Origin: Aquiflexum sp041751335
GTDB taxonomy: Bacteria; Bacteroidota; Bacteroidia; Cytophagales; Cyclobacteriaceae
Direction of reading: 5' to 3'
DNA: 64,000 bases
NCBI RefSeq assembly: GCF_041751335.1
Contig: NZ_JBGSXS010000148.1
Span: forward strand, 8,281 to 72,280
Part shown: positions 43,978 to 53,356 of the stretch, in pieces
Layout of the letters: every line of letters begins with the position of its first letter
How positions within the stretch are numbered: the first letter of the stretch is position 1
Made by a program: the position numbers and the translations under genes
The notes under the pieces: generated by a model
Databases searched by the model: none
The model's input: the letters and a program-made list of their open reading frames with translations, nothing else
What the model was told of the DNA's origin: nothing

Positions 43978-45240
43978 ATGAAAAAAATACTACTATCTAC
44001 AATCATGGCTGGGTGTATTGCCTTAACGGTAAACGCCCAAAGCGACTACAACAAGTGGTCCCTAGAATTAAACGGAGGCTTAAATCATGCTCAGGCTCCA
44101 CTAACACCTAACTACTACTCACCCCTTGGGTTAGGTCATGTGGATTTTGGTGTACGTTACATGTTCAATGACAAGTTTGGAGCAAAACTTGACTATGGAC
44201 TTGGATCATTCAATGAAAAAAGCGATACTCCTGAATTTTCTACCAACTATTATAGGTTGAATATTCAAGGTGTGGCCAATTTAGGAAGAATTATGAAATG
44301 GGAATCTTTCACAAGAACTTTCAACCTATTAGGTCACTTAGGAGCTGGTATTGGTCAAGTTAGACCAGATGCGAACCCCTTAGACGATAATGTTTATAAC
44401 ATTATGGGCGGTTTGACCGGTCAAATTAAGCTAGGCGAAAGAGTAGCTCTTACAGGAGATATTAGCACTATTGTGAACGGAAGACAAACTGTTTCTTTCG
44501 ATGGCAATTCAAATATCGGTCCAACTGACCCTACTTTTCAAGGGCCTAAAGCAAATTGGTGGACAGGTACCATAGGATTGAATTTCTATCTTGGAAAAGC
44601 TTCCACTCATGCCGATTGGTATGTTGAAGCTGATAAGTATGCTACAAAAGCAGAATTAGCTCAACAAATCGGTGAAATTAAAGATATGTTGAAAGATTCT
44701 GATGGAGATGGAATCCCTGATTATTTGGACAAAGAGCCTAATACTCCTTCAGGAGCAAGAGTAGATAACATGGGCAGAACGCTCGATTCTGACGGTGACG
44801 GAATTCCTGATCATTTGGATAAGTGTCCATTTGCTCCCGGACCAGCTTCAAACAATGGCTGTCCAATTGAAGAAGAAGTTAAAGAAGTAGACTACTTTAA
44901 GAAAGCCATTAACGAAGGCTATGTAAATGTTTACTTCGCTTTTGATAGTGCTAAACCACTTGGATATTCAGCTTCTGCTACAAATTATGTTGCTAATTTC
45001 TTAAAAAGAAATCCTGGAGTTAAACTGGAAGTAAAAGGTTTCGCTGATGAAATAGGTCCTGAAGATTATAACATGAAATTATCAGAAAGAAGAGCCAAAT
45101 CAGTTTATGATCTTTTGATCTCATCAGGTGTTGATGCATCCAGAATTACATATAAAGGATATGGTGAAGATACTAGTGTAGATAAGCGATCTGCAGATGC
45201 TAGACAATTAGCTAGAAGAGCAAGTTTTGAAGTTCAATAA
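43978..45240 (+). CDS. OmpA-family outer-membrane protein with calcium-binding TSP3 repeats
   Basis: 420 residues. Signal peptide (MKKILLSTIMAGCIALTVNA before QSDYN); N-terminal beta-barrel about 25-205; two thrombospondin type-3-like repeats DSDGDGIPDYLD and DSDGDGIPDHLDKCP near 240-285; and the peptidoglycan-binding OmpA domain 305-420 (VYFAFDSAKP, KGFADEIG, LSERRAKSVYDLL). It anchors the outer membrane to the cell wall and is usually abundant. A long AT-rich leader precedes it and a strong terminator follows. Confidence 0.93.
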   Translation: MKKILLSTIMAGCIALTVNAQSDYNKWSLELNGGLNHAQAPLTPNYYSPLGLGHVDFGVRYMFNDKFGAKLDYGLGSFNEKSDTPEFSTNYYRLNIQGVANLGRIMKWESFTRTFNLLGHLGAGIGQVRPDANPLDDNVYNIMGGLTGQIKLGERVALTGDISTIVNGRQTVSFDGNSNIGPTDPTFQGPKANWWTGTIGLNFYLGKASTHADWYVEADKYATKAELAQQIGEIKDMLKDSDGDGIPDYLDKEPNTPSGARVDNMGRTLDSDGDGIPDHLDKCPFAPGPASNNGCPIEEEVKEVDYFKKAINEGYVNVYFAFDSAKPLGYSASATNYVANFLKRNPGVKLEVKGFADEIGPEDYNMKLSERRAKSVYDLLISSGVDASRITYKGYGEDTSVDKRSADARQLARRASFEVQ

Positions 45241-45261
45241 ACTTCTTTAAATATAATTAGA

Positions 45262-45290
45262 AGCCCGATCCAAAAGATCGGGCTTTTTTT
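45262..45290 (+). terminator. terminator of the OmpA-like gene
   Basis: AGCCCGATC (45262-45270), loop CAAAA, GATCGGGCT (45276-45284), followed by a run of T to 45290. It lies 21 bases after the stop. Confidence 0.95.
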
Positions 45291-45368
45291 GTGTATTTGA
45301 ATTAGGGAAGTTTAAGTTTATGTTAAATTATCGATATTTGAATTTATGTTATTCACTGCATAATTGCC

Positions 45369-46022
45369 ATGTTTATACTTGATAAAACAAATACCATAGC
45401 CAATCAATATCTCTACCAATTACGGGATAAAAACATACAAATTGACCGGCTTCGATTTAGAAAAAATCTTGAAAGGTTAGGGGAAATTATGGCATATGAA
45501 ATTTCCAAGTCTCTTCAATTTACCACTAGGACGTTCGAAACTCCATTAGGAAATACAACGCTACCTCTGATCCGTGAGCAACCTATTCTAATTTCAGTGA
45601 TGAGAGCGGCTATTCCTTTTTATCAAGGATTTTTAAATCTATTTGATGCTGCAGATAGTGGTTTCATAGGTGCATATCGAGTAACTGAACTACCAAATTC
45701 AAAAGAAGTGGAAATCAATTATTTATATCAAGCAGCCCCTAATATTGAAGGAAAGGAGGTGATTATTGTCGACCCTATGCTGGCCACTGGAAAATCATTT
45801 ATTAATACAATAGAAAACCTACTTCAAACACATGGAAGTCCTTCCATGATCCATATTGCATCAGTTATAGCTGCTCCTGAAGGTATTGATTACTTAAAAA
45901 ATCAATTGAGCATACCCTATAAAATTTGGATTTGTTCGTTGGACGATAAGTTAAATGACAAATCTTACATTATACCTGGTTTAGGAGATGCAGGGGATTT
46001 ATGTTTCGGCCAAAAACTATAA
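45369..46022 (+). CDS. upp: uracil phosphoribosyltransferase
   Basis: 217 residues. Active-site segments ISVMRAAIPFYQG, PRPP loop VDPMLATGKS and the C-terminal IPGLGDAGDLCFG uracil-binding loop are intact. It salvages uracil to UMP. The next gene starts 7 bases downstream, so upp and the exchanger are probably co-transcribed. Confidence 0.93.
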   Translation: MFILDKTNTIANQYLYQLRDKNIQIDRLRFRKNLERLGEIMAYEISKSLQFTTRTFETPLGNTTLPLIREQPILISVMRAAIPFYQGFLNLFDAADSGFIGAYRVTELPNSKEVEINYLYQAAPNIEGKEVIIVDPMLATGKSFINTIENLLQTHGSPSMIHIASVIAAPEGIDYLKNQLSIPYKIWICSLDDKLNDKSYIIPGLGDAGDLCFGQKL

Positions 46023-46029
46023 TTACACT

Positions 46030-46953
46030 ATGGATTATCTGTTTTTAGTAATTGGACTAATCATATTATTGGCAGGAGGAAAATTTTTAGTAGATGGGGC
46101 CTCAGGGTTAGCTTTAAAGTTTGGCCTCAGTCAAGGTCTCATAGGACTTACGATAGTGGCCTTTGGCACCTCAGCTCCAGAATTGCTTGTGAGTATCAAT
46201 GCAGCCATCAAGGGGAATAGCGATATTGCAATGGGCAATGTCATTGGCTCCAATATTTCAAATATTTCACTTGTGCTGGGAATAAGCGCAATTATATTTC
46301 CAATTGCAATATTAAAATCAGTGATCAAGTTGGATTATCTAGCTGCTCTCCTGAGTTCACTCCTTTTTTACGTAATGGCACTAAATGGTTCCATTTCCCG
46401 ATGGGAAGGATTAATACTTTTTATTTTACTTATACTAATCAATTTATATTTTTTCAGGAAGCTTTCAGGAAAAGACCAACTAGATTCAGAGGAAATCTCT
46501 GTGGAGTTAAATCCACTTTGGAAAACAATATTATTGCTTTTCGCAGGGATTTTGGGTTTATTTTTTGGCTCGGACATGTTAGTGGATAGTGCAGTAAATA
46601 TTTCAAAAAACTTAGGAATCAGTGAAAGGGTTATTGGAGTAACGATAATCGCAATTGGAACAAGTCTTCCTGAACTGGTTACTTCTGTTATTGCTGCCCT
46701 TAATAAAAAAACTGATATAGCCATAGGAAATATCCTCGGAAGTAATATCATGAATGTATTGGCGATCATAGGTATTACAGCCTTGGTTAGTCCGATTCAG
46801 GTATCGGATATATTTCTAAAACAAGATTTTATTTGGATGATAGGCTTTACATTAATTTTGTATCCTATTCTTCAATCCAAGTTGACAGTCTCCAAATTGG
46901 AAGGATTCATTTTATTAGCGTTGTATGGGCTTTATTTATATATGATAATATGA
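46030..46953 (+). CDS. sodium/calcium exchanger (CaCA family)
   Basis: 307 residues from ATG 46030 (MDYLFLVIGLIILLAGGKFL). The two inverted alpha repeats are clear: GTSAPELLVSINAAIKGNSD followed by GNVIGSN, and GTSLPELVTSVIAALNKKTD followed by GNILGSN, separated by a short cytoplasmic loop. About ten membrane helices. It exchanges Ca2+ for Na+ or H+ (YrbG-like). Its stop overlaps the next start (ATGA). Confidence 0.93.
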   Translation: MDYLFLVIGLIILLAGGKFLVDGASGLALKFGLSQGLIGLTIVAFGTSAPELLVSINAAIKGNSDIAMGNVIGSNISNISLVLGISAIIFPIAILKSVIKLDYLAALLSSLLFYVMALNGSISRWEGLILFILLILINLYFFRKLSGKDQLDSEEISVELNPLWKTILLLFAGILGLFFGSDMLVDSAVNISKNLGISERVIGVTIIAIGTSLPELVTSVIAALNKKTDIAIGNILGSNIMNVLAIIGITALVSPIQVSDIFLKQDFIWMIGFTLILYPILQSKLTVSKLEGFILLALYGLYLYMII

Positions 46954-47408
46954 TCCCATATCTGATTAAATTTCTTTCCATATTTTTTGTATGTCTTTTT
47001 AAATTCATTGCAGGACCAATATTGGGTGCGGCTGCCGGATACAACCTTTTGGAAATAGTCACTGTAACTGTGGGTGGGATGATGACATCAGTCGTTTTCA
47101 TGACCTATTTGGGAGATTGGTTCAAATCACACTGGAACCTAAGACTTACAAAAAACCGGAAAAAATTTACCCCAAAAACCAGACGCATTGTCAAGGTTTG
47201 GAAAAAATTCGGCCCAATTGGAATCGCTGTATTGACCCCCGTTTTTCTTACCCCTATAGGTGGAACTATAATTTTGAATGCTTTTAATGTGGATAAGAAA
47301 AAAATATTTTTTTATATGTTGGCCAGTGCACTATCTTGGGCTTTGATTTTTGGTTATTCAATCCATTGGTTATTGAATATACCATTTTTCGACAATCTAC
47401 TCCGCTAA
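46950..47408 (+). CDS. small integral membrane protein, function unknown
   Basis: 152 residues from ATG 46950, which overlaps the exchanger stop in ATGA; the longer frame upstream (to 46833) lies inside the exchanger gene. Three to four helices, with a basic loop KSHWNLRLTKNRKKFTPKTR and a glycine-proline stretch GIAVLTPVFLTPIGGTII that faintly recalls COG2426/DedA-like exporters. Its last 12 bases overlap the convergent serine dehydratase gene. Confidence 0.7.
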   Translation: MIPYLIKFLSIFFVCLFKFIAGPILGAAAGYNLLEIVTVTVGGMMTSVVFMTYLGDWFKSHWNLRLTKNRKKFTPKTRRIVKVWKKFGPIGIAVLTPVFLTPIGGTIILNAFNVDKKKIFFYMLASALSWALIFGYSIHWLLNIPFFDNLLR

Positions 47409-48305
47409 ATCTTCGTCGGGAAGAATCTCAATATCCTGAATCAATACCCGCTTAGATATTTCCTGACCTGTCAAGGTTGCGGCTAGTCCTCCCATTGCTG
47501 TTTCCTTATACCTGCTTTCCATACTGGATCCAATCTCACCCATTGCATCAATACATTCATCAACAGGAATTACTGAGTTGACTCCGGCCAAAGCAATTTG
47601 GGCAGAGCTATTGGCAATTGCGACTGCACTTGCATTTCTGACTACACATGGAATTTCGACCAATCCGGCAACAGGATCACATACTAGGCCTAACATACAT
47701 TGGATAGTGATGGCTACAGCGCTGAATACTTGGTCAACCGAACCCCCAAGACAATATACAATAGCCCCGGAGGCCATTGCAGCGGCAGAACCTGTCTCTG
47801 CCTGACATCCGCCTACAGCCCCAGCGAGACTGGCTTTTTGCTCTATGATTAAGGCTATTCCAGCTCCAATAAGAAGACCCTCAAGGATCTTTCTATCATC
47901 CAAAGAATGGATTTCCTGTAAAGTATATAATACTCCCGGCAAAATTCCCGAAGCTCCTGCTGTAGGTGCTGCCACCACTCTACCCATACAAGAATTCACC
48001 TCTTTTGCTGCCAAAGCACGTGATATTAGTTTTTGAAATTCTATGGAAAGAACAGCAACGGGATAGTTATAAACTTTTTTCGCACCATTATTGATCATTC
48101 CTGACCTTGAAGTCATTTCTTCCGACAAACCTGTCTCAACTGCTTCCTTCATTACCTCAAATGCCTTTGAAAGACCTCGCCAAATTTCATCTTCAGTTAC
48201 ACCTTTCTGAGAAACCTCATATTGTAACACAGATTCGAAAAGATTCAGATGATTGGATTCGCAATATTCCTTCCATCCTTTAAAACTTTCAAAAAGAAAA
48301 CTCAT
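47397..48305 (-). CDS. sdaAA: iron-sulfur L-serine dehydratase, alpha subunit
   Basis: 302 residues, the alpha-subunit length. Substrate loop APTAGASGILPGVL (from 113); the three cluster cysteines C167 (AVGGCQAETGSA), C209 and C220 (VCDPVAGLVEIPC). It deaminates serine to pyruvate and ammonia with an oxygen-sensitive 4Fe-4S cluster. A beta subunit is not adjacent, and the gene is monocistronic here, so a partner must be encoded elsewhere. Confidence 0.88.
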   Translation of the reverse strand: MSFLFESFKGWKEYCESNHLNLFESVLQYEVSQKGVTEDEIWRGLSKAFEVMKEAVETGLSEEMTSRSGMINNGAKKVYNYPVAVLSIEFQKLISRALAAKEVNSCMGRVVAAPTAGASGILPGVLYTLQEIHSLDDRKILEGLLIGAGIALIIEQKASLAGAVGGCQAETGSAAAMASGAIVYCLGGSVDQVFSAVAITIQCMLGLVCDPVAGLVEIPCVVRNASAVAIANSSAQIALAGVNSVIPVDECIDAMGEIGSSMESRYKETAMGGLAATLTGQEISKRVLIQDIEILPDEDLAE

Positions 48306-48352
48306 AATTATTTGGGTTTAAATAGAGAACAAATTTGGACATTCTACATCAT

Positions 48353-48390
48353 AAAAAAAAGGCCTCCAATTTCAAGAATTAAAGGCCTTT
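48353..48390 (-). terminator. terminator of the sigma/anti-sigma/FKBP operon
   Basis: AAAGGCC (48358-48364) pairs with GGCCTTT (48384-48390); on the minus strand the stem is followed by a run of eight T. It lies 15 bases after the FKBP gene stop. Confidence 0.85.
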
Positions 48391-48405
48391 CAAATATAAA
48401 TTCAA

Positions 48406-49365
48406 TTATCTTACTTCTACTATCTTTACCTTAAACCGAATCGGCTCTTTAGGCCTAGCTATTTGATTAATGAAGCCTTTTTCAAAAAGATCTTTCCTGA
48501 TTATGAATGGGAAAACTTGTGTGGAATTTGTAAAACCTAAATCGGAAGGTATGAGCATTTCCAATTCCATATCTTTTTTGACCCCTTTCAAACCCAAATT
48601 CAAAAATTTTAAGTTTCCTTCATTACCTATTGTTGCCTGTACAATGTCATTTGTTGAATTTTCAGCTATAGCGTTAGCTTTATCTAGCTGAAATAACTGG
48701 AAAGAAAAACGGACAATGTCATTATTGGCAGAAACCTTTGAATCTTCTTCACCTTCCTGAAGTACTCGCACATACATACCATCTACAGTTTTTTCAAATC
48801 CCACTAACTCATTCTCTAAAATATAAGCCTCAATTAATTCCTCCTCCATAGCCTTGAGTTCGGCTTCAGAATATGTATCCACAAATTTCATTTTGATCAC
48901 TAAATTGGAATTAGGCTGAATCAATTGCTGGTAACTGTAGGTTTGATAGCCTAAATAGGAAGGGACATACAGCATTAATGTTTCACCTGTTTTAGACAGT
49001 CCAGATGCAAAATTCATTGCCCTAGGAACTAATCCGCTATCATTGTGCACATATAATCTTGGCCTAACTGTTTGATCCATATAACTTTCAATCAATTGGT
49101 CATCAGTGGTTCTGATTTCATAGTAAACTCCAACTACTTCATTATTGACAATTTGATTACCTGTGGCATTGACCACTTCTTTACTGTAGAAGTAACCAAC
49201 CGGACTTTCAATGGCATCGATAGCATTTCGGGAAAGATATTCTTTTAAAAGCCTGTCATCTTTATCCATAGACTTTTGAAGATCAGACTCCACTTCAGGA
49301 AAACAGGATGTCAACCCATACATTACTATTCCAATTATTATCGGAACAACTTTTCTTTTTGTCAT
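48406..49365 (-). CDS. FKBP-type peptidyl-prolyl isomerase-like lipoprotein
   Basis: 319 residues. Lipoprotein signal with C21 (YGLTSC). Two FKBP-like modules are visible: about 70-165 (VVGVYYEIRTTDDQLIES, then LYVPSYLGYQ) and about 210-319 (DIVRFSFQLFQLDKANAI, then LKGVKKDMELEMLIPSDLGF). Such lipoproteins fold proteins at the outer membrane. It starts 2 bases after the anti-sigma stop, hence in the same operon and plausibly needed for barrel assembly of that protein. Confidence 0.82.
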   Translation of the reverse strand: MTKRKVVPIIIGIVMYGLTSCFPEVESDLQKSMDKDDRLLKEYLSRNAIDAIESPVGYFYSKEVVNATGNQIVNNEVVGVYYEIRTTDDQLIESYMDQTVRPRLYVHNDSGLVPRAMNFASGLSKTGETLMLYVPSYLGYQTYSYQQLIQPNSNLVIKMKFVDTYSEAELKAMEEELIEAYILENELVGFEKTVDGMYVRVLQEGEEDSKVSANNDIVRFSFQLFQLDKANAIAENSTNDIVQATIGNEGNLKFLNLGLKGVKKDMELEMLIPSDLGFTNSTQVFPFIIRKDLFEKGFINQIARPKEPIRFKVKIVEVR

Positions 49366-49367
49366 TA

Positions 49368-50738
49368 TTATTCTTTTTTATTTTTTAATTGGAAATTCAT
49401 TCTAAGATTAATTCCGCCTATGGAGAACTGTTGATTGTTGAATGTTTGGTCACCCAAAGAAAATTTATAAAATGGTTCGATCGAAAGAAAAGTCCCATTT
49501 TTTAAATTCTGCTCATAACCAAATCCAAAATTAAGCATTTGACCAGAATCAACATTTCCGGACCCAGAATTTGGGCTTTCTGTCTGGGAATAGGTTTGAA
49601 TTGCAGGTTGCAAACCTACAAAATTTCCTTGATTCAGATTTGCTGTGCTGAAGGTGGTAGTATTCTGCTGGTTTAAATACATCATATTGGAAAAGCCCGA
49701 TATCAAATAAACATCGGAATTTTTATTCTCCAAGACTTTGTATTTGAGATTGATAGGGATTTCCAGTTGCCCAAAACTTAATTCCGTAGATGCATTAATG
49801 AAATTCCCTGAAAATGCAGCTCTCGCTGCCTCGGATAGTGCAGCTGATGACTGTGTGTTTGTAAATACAGCATCTGATGTCCTCAATGAATTTCTACTTG
49901 AAGTAGTGGGGGTAATCTGTTGCCTTGCATACGCCAATCCGACATCAAGTTTCAATCTTTTGGAAAAAGAAAATTCAGACATCATTCCTGCCCCTAAACT
50001 TAGGGTTTGGGTAGTATTGGAAATAGTTTGAGGGGCTACCAAAACACCTAGTTTGACAGGATCGTTCTTTTTTTCAATCATTGCCACCATCTGTTTTTCC
50101 TGAACCCCAAGGTCTTCACCTAACCAATTTTTAATATAATCAAGTGATTTTTGTTCAGTTTCAGAATCATCCTTAAAACTCAACGCTCTGGATGCATCAA
50201 TAAAAGGTTCATTTGCATCAAACCCTTTGTCGGTTTTATTTATGGATTCTTTATTATCAGCTAAAATTGATTTAGATTTTAAAGATTCCTTACCAATAAT
50301 TTTACCCAAATGAGGAGCGTCTTTATCGGCACCTGCTTTTTGAAACTCAACAGTGGTCCGCCTCAGATTTTCTTGTTCACCTCTGTTTGACTCGTTTTCT
50401 AACTTATTTCCAAAGCCCCTTTTCGGATCCTCTTTTTGATCTTGTGTAGAAAATTGTTCATCAATAATAGTTTGTTCTTTAGATGTCAGCAATTCAGGAG
50501 AATCTTCATTTTGGTTGGTTTTTGTGATCTGAAATTGGTTGAAAAGTAAAACTCCTAATACCAAACTGGCAGCAAAACTCATCCACCAAAAGGCACCGAT
50601 CCTTTTGAAACCTTTATTTTTTTGTCCAAGATAAAGTTTCTTAAACTTTTCAAGTTCCTGAGGATCCAATGGTTCCTCATGCTGTTGAAAGGAGACTTTT
50701 ATCTTATCAACAAGTCTTTTATCGAATTGCTCCTTCAT
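49368..50738 (-). CDS. candidate dual-membrane-spanning anti-sigma factor with C-terminal outer-membrane barrel
   Basis: 456 residues. Residues 1-47 are a cytoplasmic segment with the motif QQHEEPLDPQELEKF; one inner-membrane helix at about 48-68 (GAFWWMSFAASLVLGVLLF); a polar, low-complexity linker at about 69-227; then a PorT-like outer-membrane barrel at about 228-456 (LGAGMMSEFSFSKRLKLDVG, LEIPINLKYKV, ending in GGINLRMNFQL). There is no signal peptide. The start overlaps the sigma gene by 20 bases. Proteins of this layout were reported in Bacteroides as anti-sigma factors spanning both membranes. Sigma inhibition here is inferred from gene order. Confidence 0.8.
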   Translation of the reverse strand: MKEQFDKRLVDKIKVSFQQHEEPLDPQELEKFKKLYLGQKNKGFKRIGAFWWMSFAASLVLGVLLFNQFQITKTNQNEDSPELLTSKEQTIIDEQFSTQDQKEDPKRGFGNKLENESNRGEQENLRRTTVEFQKAGADKDAPHLGKIIGKESLKSKSILADNKESINKTDKGFDANEPFIDASRALSFKDDSETEQKSLDYIKNWLGEDLGVQEKQMVAMIEKKNDPVKLGVLVAPQTISNTTQTLSLGAGMMSEFSFSKRLKLDVGLAYARQQITPTTSSRNSLRTSDAVFTNTQSSAALSEAARAAFSGNFINASTELSFGQLEIPINLKYKVLENKNSDVYLISGFSNMMYLNQQNTTTFSTANLNQGNFVGLQPAIQTYSQTESPNSGSGNVDSGQMLNFGFGYEQNLKNGTFLSIEPFYKFSLGDQTFNNQQFSIGGINLRMNFQLKNKKE

Positions 50739-51267
50739 TTTTTATTTCATTTAAATCCTGCACTTTTTCACGCAACTGTTTTTTTGCCCTTGCCAAGTAG
50801 GTTCTTGATGTACTGGAAGGGATGCCAAGTTCATCACCAATTTCATTATGGGAATACCCCTCTATTTCGTACATATTGAATACAATCCTCAATACTTCAG
50901 GTAAATCCCTCAGAATTCCAAGAATGTCCTGAGTAGATAAGCTATCAATGATATCGGGGTCGGATACTTCAGCATCAGCTTTTTCGATATTCATTACCGC
51001 AAAATATTTTACATTTCTCCTATAGTAATCTATCGAGGTATTGATGAGGATTCTTCTAAACCAACCTTTAAATGAATTTTCAGGGCTATACTGAGGCAAC
51101 TTTTCAAATGCCTTCATAAAGCTGTCATTTACAATCTCACATGCTTCCTCTCTGGAATTAGAATACCTCAAAGCAATACTCATAGCATACCCATAGAAGT
51201 GCTTATAAAGCATTTCTATGGATTTGGAGTCTCCATCTTTTGCTTTTTGGATCAGGTGTTTTTCCAA
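50719..51267 (-). CDS. ECF-family RNA polymerase sigma factor
   Basis: 182 residues. Region 2 at about 15-85 (EEACEIVNDSFMKAFEKLPQ, SFKGWFRRILINTSIDYYRR) and region 4 at about 115-168 with the helix-turn-helix EIEGYSHNEIGDELGIPSST SRTYLARAKKQL. There is no region 3, as in ECF factors. The downstream anti-sigma candidate overlaps it by 20 bases. The target promoter is unknown, and it may control its own operon. Confidence 0.92.
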   Translation of the reverse strand: MEKHLIQKAKDGDSKSIEMLYKHFYGYAMSIALRYSNSREEACEIVNDSFMKAFEKLPQYSPENSFKGWFRRILINTSIDYYRRNVKYFAVMNIEKADAEVSDPDIIDSLSTQDILGILRDLPEVLRIVFNMYEIEGYSHNEIGDELGIPSSTSRTYLARAKKQLREKVQDLNEIKNEGAIR

Positions 51268-51496
51268 AGATATAGGTTGGTTTTCAGGCCCTTTGATACT
51301 AGACGCAATTCATTGCTAAAACGCTACAAGATTTTGAAAAAAATATCATTCCACATTTTTTGTTAATTTTAACCCATATTACATATCCTTTAAGGAATAT
51401 ATTGAAGCAACTTTTTTAAGTTAGTATAAACCCTTATTTTTATTTTTGGTTAAGTAACATAGATACAAATTTACCGTTAAATTCATCACCATAAAT

Positions 51497-52228
51497 ATGA
51501 TGAAAGCAATAAAATACATTCTACCCTTTCTTTTTCTAAGTCTTTATTTTTCAGCCAATGCCCAAAGGGAAGACGCAGGAGATTACGAATATGAAAGCGA
51601 AGTCCTTTTTGGAGTGAATAAAAATACCAATGGTGGATTGATTGGTGGATTTGCTTTGAAAATGGGTTTCAGGATTGACGAAACAAATTTTCAGTTTTTT
51701 GGACTTGATATGGTCAATGTTAAAGATCCCAAAGAGGTTCGTTACAATACTGTTTTAGGAAACTCATACATCTTTGGAAAATCAAACTATCTGTATTCTA
51801 TAAGACCATATTATGGAAGAGAGTTGATTGTATTCAAGAAGGCTCCACAACAAGGGGTTCAGGTCTCAGTCTTAGGTGCAATAGGTCCCAGCATAGGTAT
51901 TATTGCCCCCTATGTTATAGAATATGCTGTCAACAGATTAGAGACTGTAAGAGAGCAATTCAATCCGGCAGTACATCAAAGCCGTTTCAATATTATAGGA
52001 CCAGGTAGGATATTTGAAGGTCTCGGTCAATCAGACATTGCATTTGGAGCGAATGCAAAAGCAGCAGTCAATTTTGAATTCGGGGTCTTCAAGTCAAATG
52101 TAACCGGCTTGGAACTAGGTTACCAATTAGAAGGTTTTACCAAAGAAATCCCCTTGATACCCACCGTTGAAAGTCGGCAAATATTCCAATCTGTTTATTT
52201 CACTTTCTTTTATGGATTTAGGAAATAA
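51497..52228 (+). CDS. exported outer-membrane protein of unknown function
   Basis: 243 residues. Signal peptide MMKAIKYILPFLFLSLYFSANA before QREDAG. The rest alternates short amphipathic strands with aromatic ends (GGFALKMGFRIDETNFQFF, SIRPYYGRELIVF) and finishes YFTFFYGFRK, a typical C-terminal strand of small outer-membrane barrels. No family is recognised. It is divergent from the sigma operon across a 229-base spacer and is a possible target of that sigma factor. Confidence 0.7.
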   Translation: MMKAIKYILPFLFLSLYFSANAQREDAGDYEYESEVLFGVNKNTNGGLIGGFALKMGFRIDETNFQFFGLDMVNVKDPKEVRYNTVLGNSYIFGKSNYLYSIRPYYGRELIVFKKAPQQGVQVSVLGAIGPSIGIIAPYVIEYAVNRLETVREQFNPAVHQSRFNIIGPGRIFEGLGQSDIAFGANAKAAVNFEFGVFKSNVTGLELGYQLEGFTKEIPLIPTVESRQIFQSVYFTFFYGFRK

Positions 52229-52423
52229 TAAATCCGAAGATTTTAGTGGCACATTGAAAATATTTCTACCTCTTCATACTTTCCAATGACAAGTACCTAG
52301 TAGATTTATCATTATAAATCCTAAAATTGATAGAGATATTACCAAAAAAGCGCTATAAATTTTGTTTATATAATCAATCTTGACAAAGTAGGGTTAATTT
52401 TGGACTTCCATAAAAAATAGAAA

Positions 52424-53302
52424 ATGATCGAACTTCCAGTAATCTCCGAAGAAGCAACCAAACGAAAAAAACCGGATTGGTTGAGAGTTAAATTGCCTAT
52501 TGGAAAAGAATACGCCAAAGTTAGAAAATTGGTAGATGAACATAAATTGCATACTATCTGTGAAAGTGGCAATTGTCCCAATATGGGTGAATGCTGGGGT
52601 GCAGGCACCGCAACTTTTATGATTTTGGGTAATGTCTGTACGAGATCCTGTTCTTTCTGTGCAGTGGCAACTGGAAGACCACCTGAATATGATACAGATG
52701 AACCAAGACGGGTAGCCGAAGCTATTCAATTAATGGGCGTTAAGCATGCCGTTATCACTTCTGTCAATAGAGACGAACTTAAAGATAAAGGTGCTGAAAT
52801 TTGGTATCAGACAGTAATTGAGACAAAAAAGCTTTCTCCACAAACGACGATTGAAACTTTAATTCCTGATGTCAAATCCAACTGGGATGCCCTTTACAAG
52901 ATGATCAGTGGCGGTCAAGAAGTTGTGTCACATAATGTGGAAACAGTTGAGAGTCTTTACCGACGCGTCAGACCTCAAGCAAAATATACTCGATCTCTTG
53001 AGCAGATCAAACTTACCAAGGAATATGGTAAGAGAACCAAAACGGGAATCATGTTAGGTTTGGGAGAAAAAAAAGATGAAGTATTGAAGGCAATGGATGA
53101 TCTTGTAATTCATGGCTGTGATATCCTTACTTTAGGACAATACCTTCAACCAACCAAAATGCATATTGAGGTTGCAGAATTTATCCATCCTGATTTATTT
53201 GCTGAATACAGAGAAGAGGGATTGAAACGAGGAATAAAATATGTAGAATCAGGTCCTTTGGTCAGGTCCTCATACCATGCAGAGAGGCATGTTAATGTAT
53301 AA
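52424..53302 (+). CDS. lipA: lipoyl synthase
   Basis: 292 residues. Auxiliary-cluster cysteines C46, C51, C57 (ICESGNCPNMGEC), radical-SAM cysteines C72, C76, C79 (CTRSCSFC) and the C-terminal RSSYHAE motif are all present. It inserts two sulfur atoms into octanoyl-lipoyl domains. No lipB is adjacent. A strong terminator follows. Confidence 0.96.
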   Translation: MIELPVISEEATKRKKPDWLRVKLPIGKEYAKVRKLVDEHKLHTICESGNCPNMGECWGAGTATFMILGNVCTRSCSFCAVATGRPPEYDTDEPRRVAEAIQLMGVKHAVITSVNRDELKDKGAEIWYQTVIETKKLSPQTTIETLIPDVKSNWDALYKMISGGQEVVSHNVETVESLYRRVRPQAKYTRSLEQIKLTKEYGKRTKTGIMLGLGEKKDEVLKAMDDLVIHGCDILTLGQYLQPTKMHIEVAEFIHPDLFAEYREEGLKRGIKYVESGPLVRSSYHAERHVNV

Positions 53303-53308
53303 AAATAT

Positions 53309-53341
53309 AGAGGATAGGTAGAAACCCATCCTCTTTTTTTT
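53309..53341 (+). terminator. terminator of lipA
   Basis: AGAGGAT (53309-53315) pairs with ATCCTCT (53328-53334) and is followed by a run of T to 53341; it begins 6 bases after the stop. Confidence 0.92.
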
Positions 53342-53356
53342 GAACAGACTTAAAAC

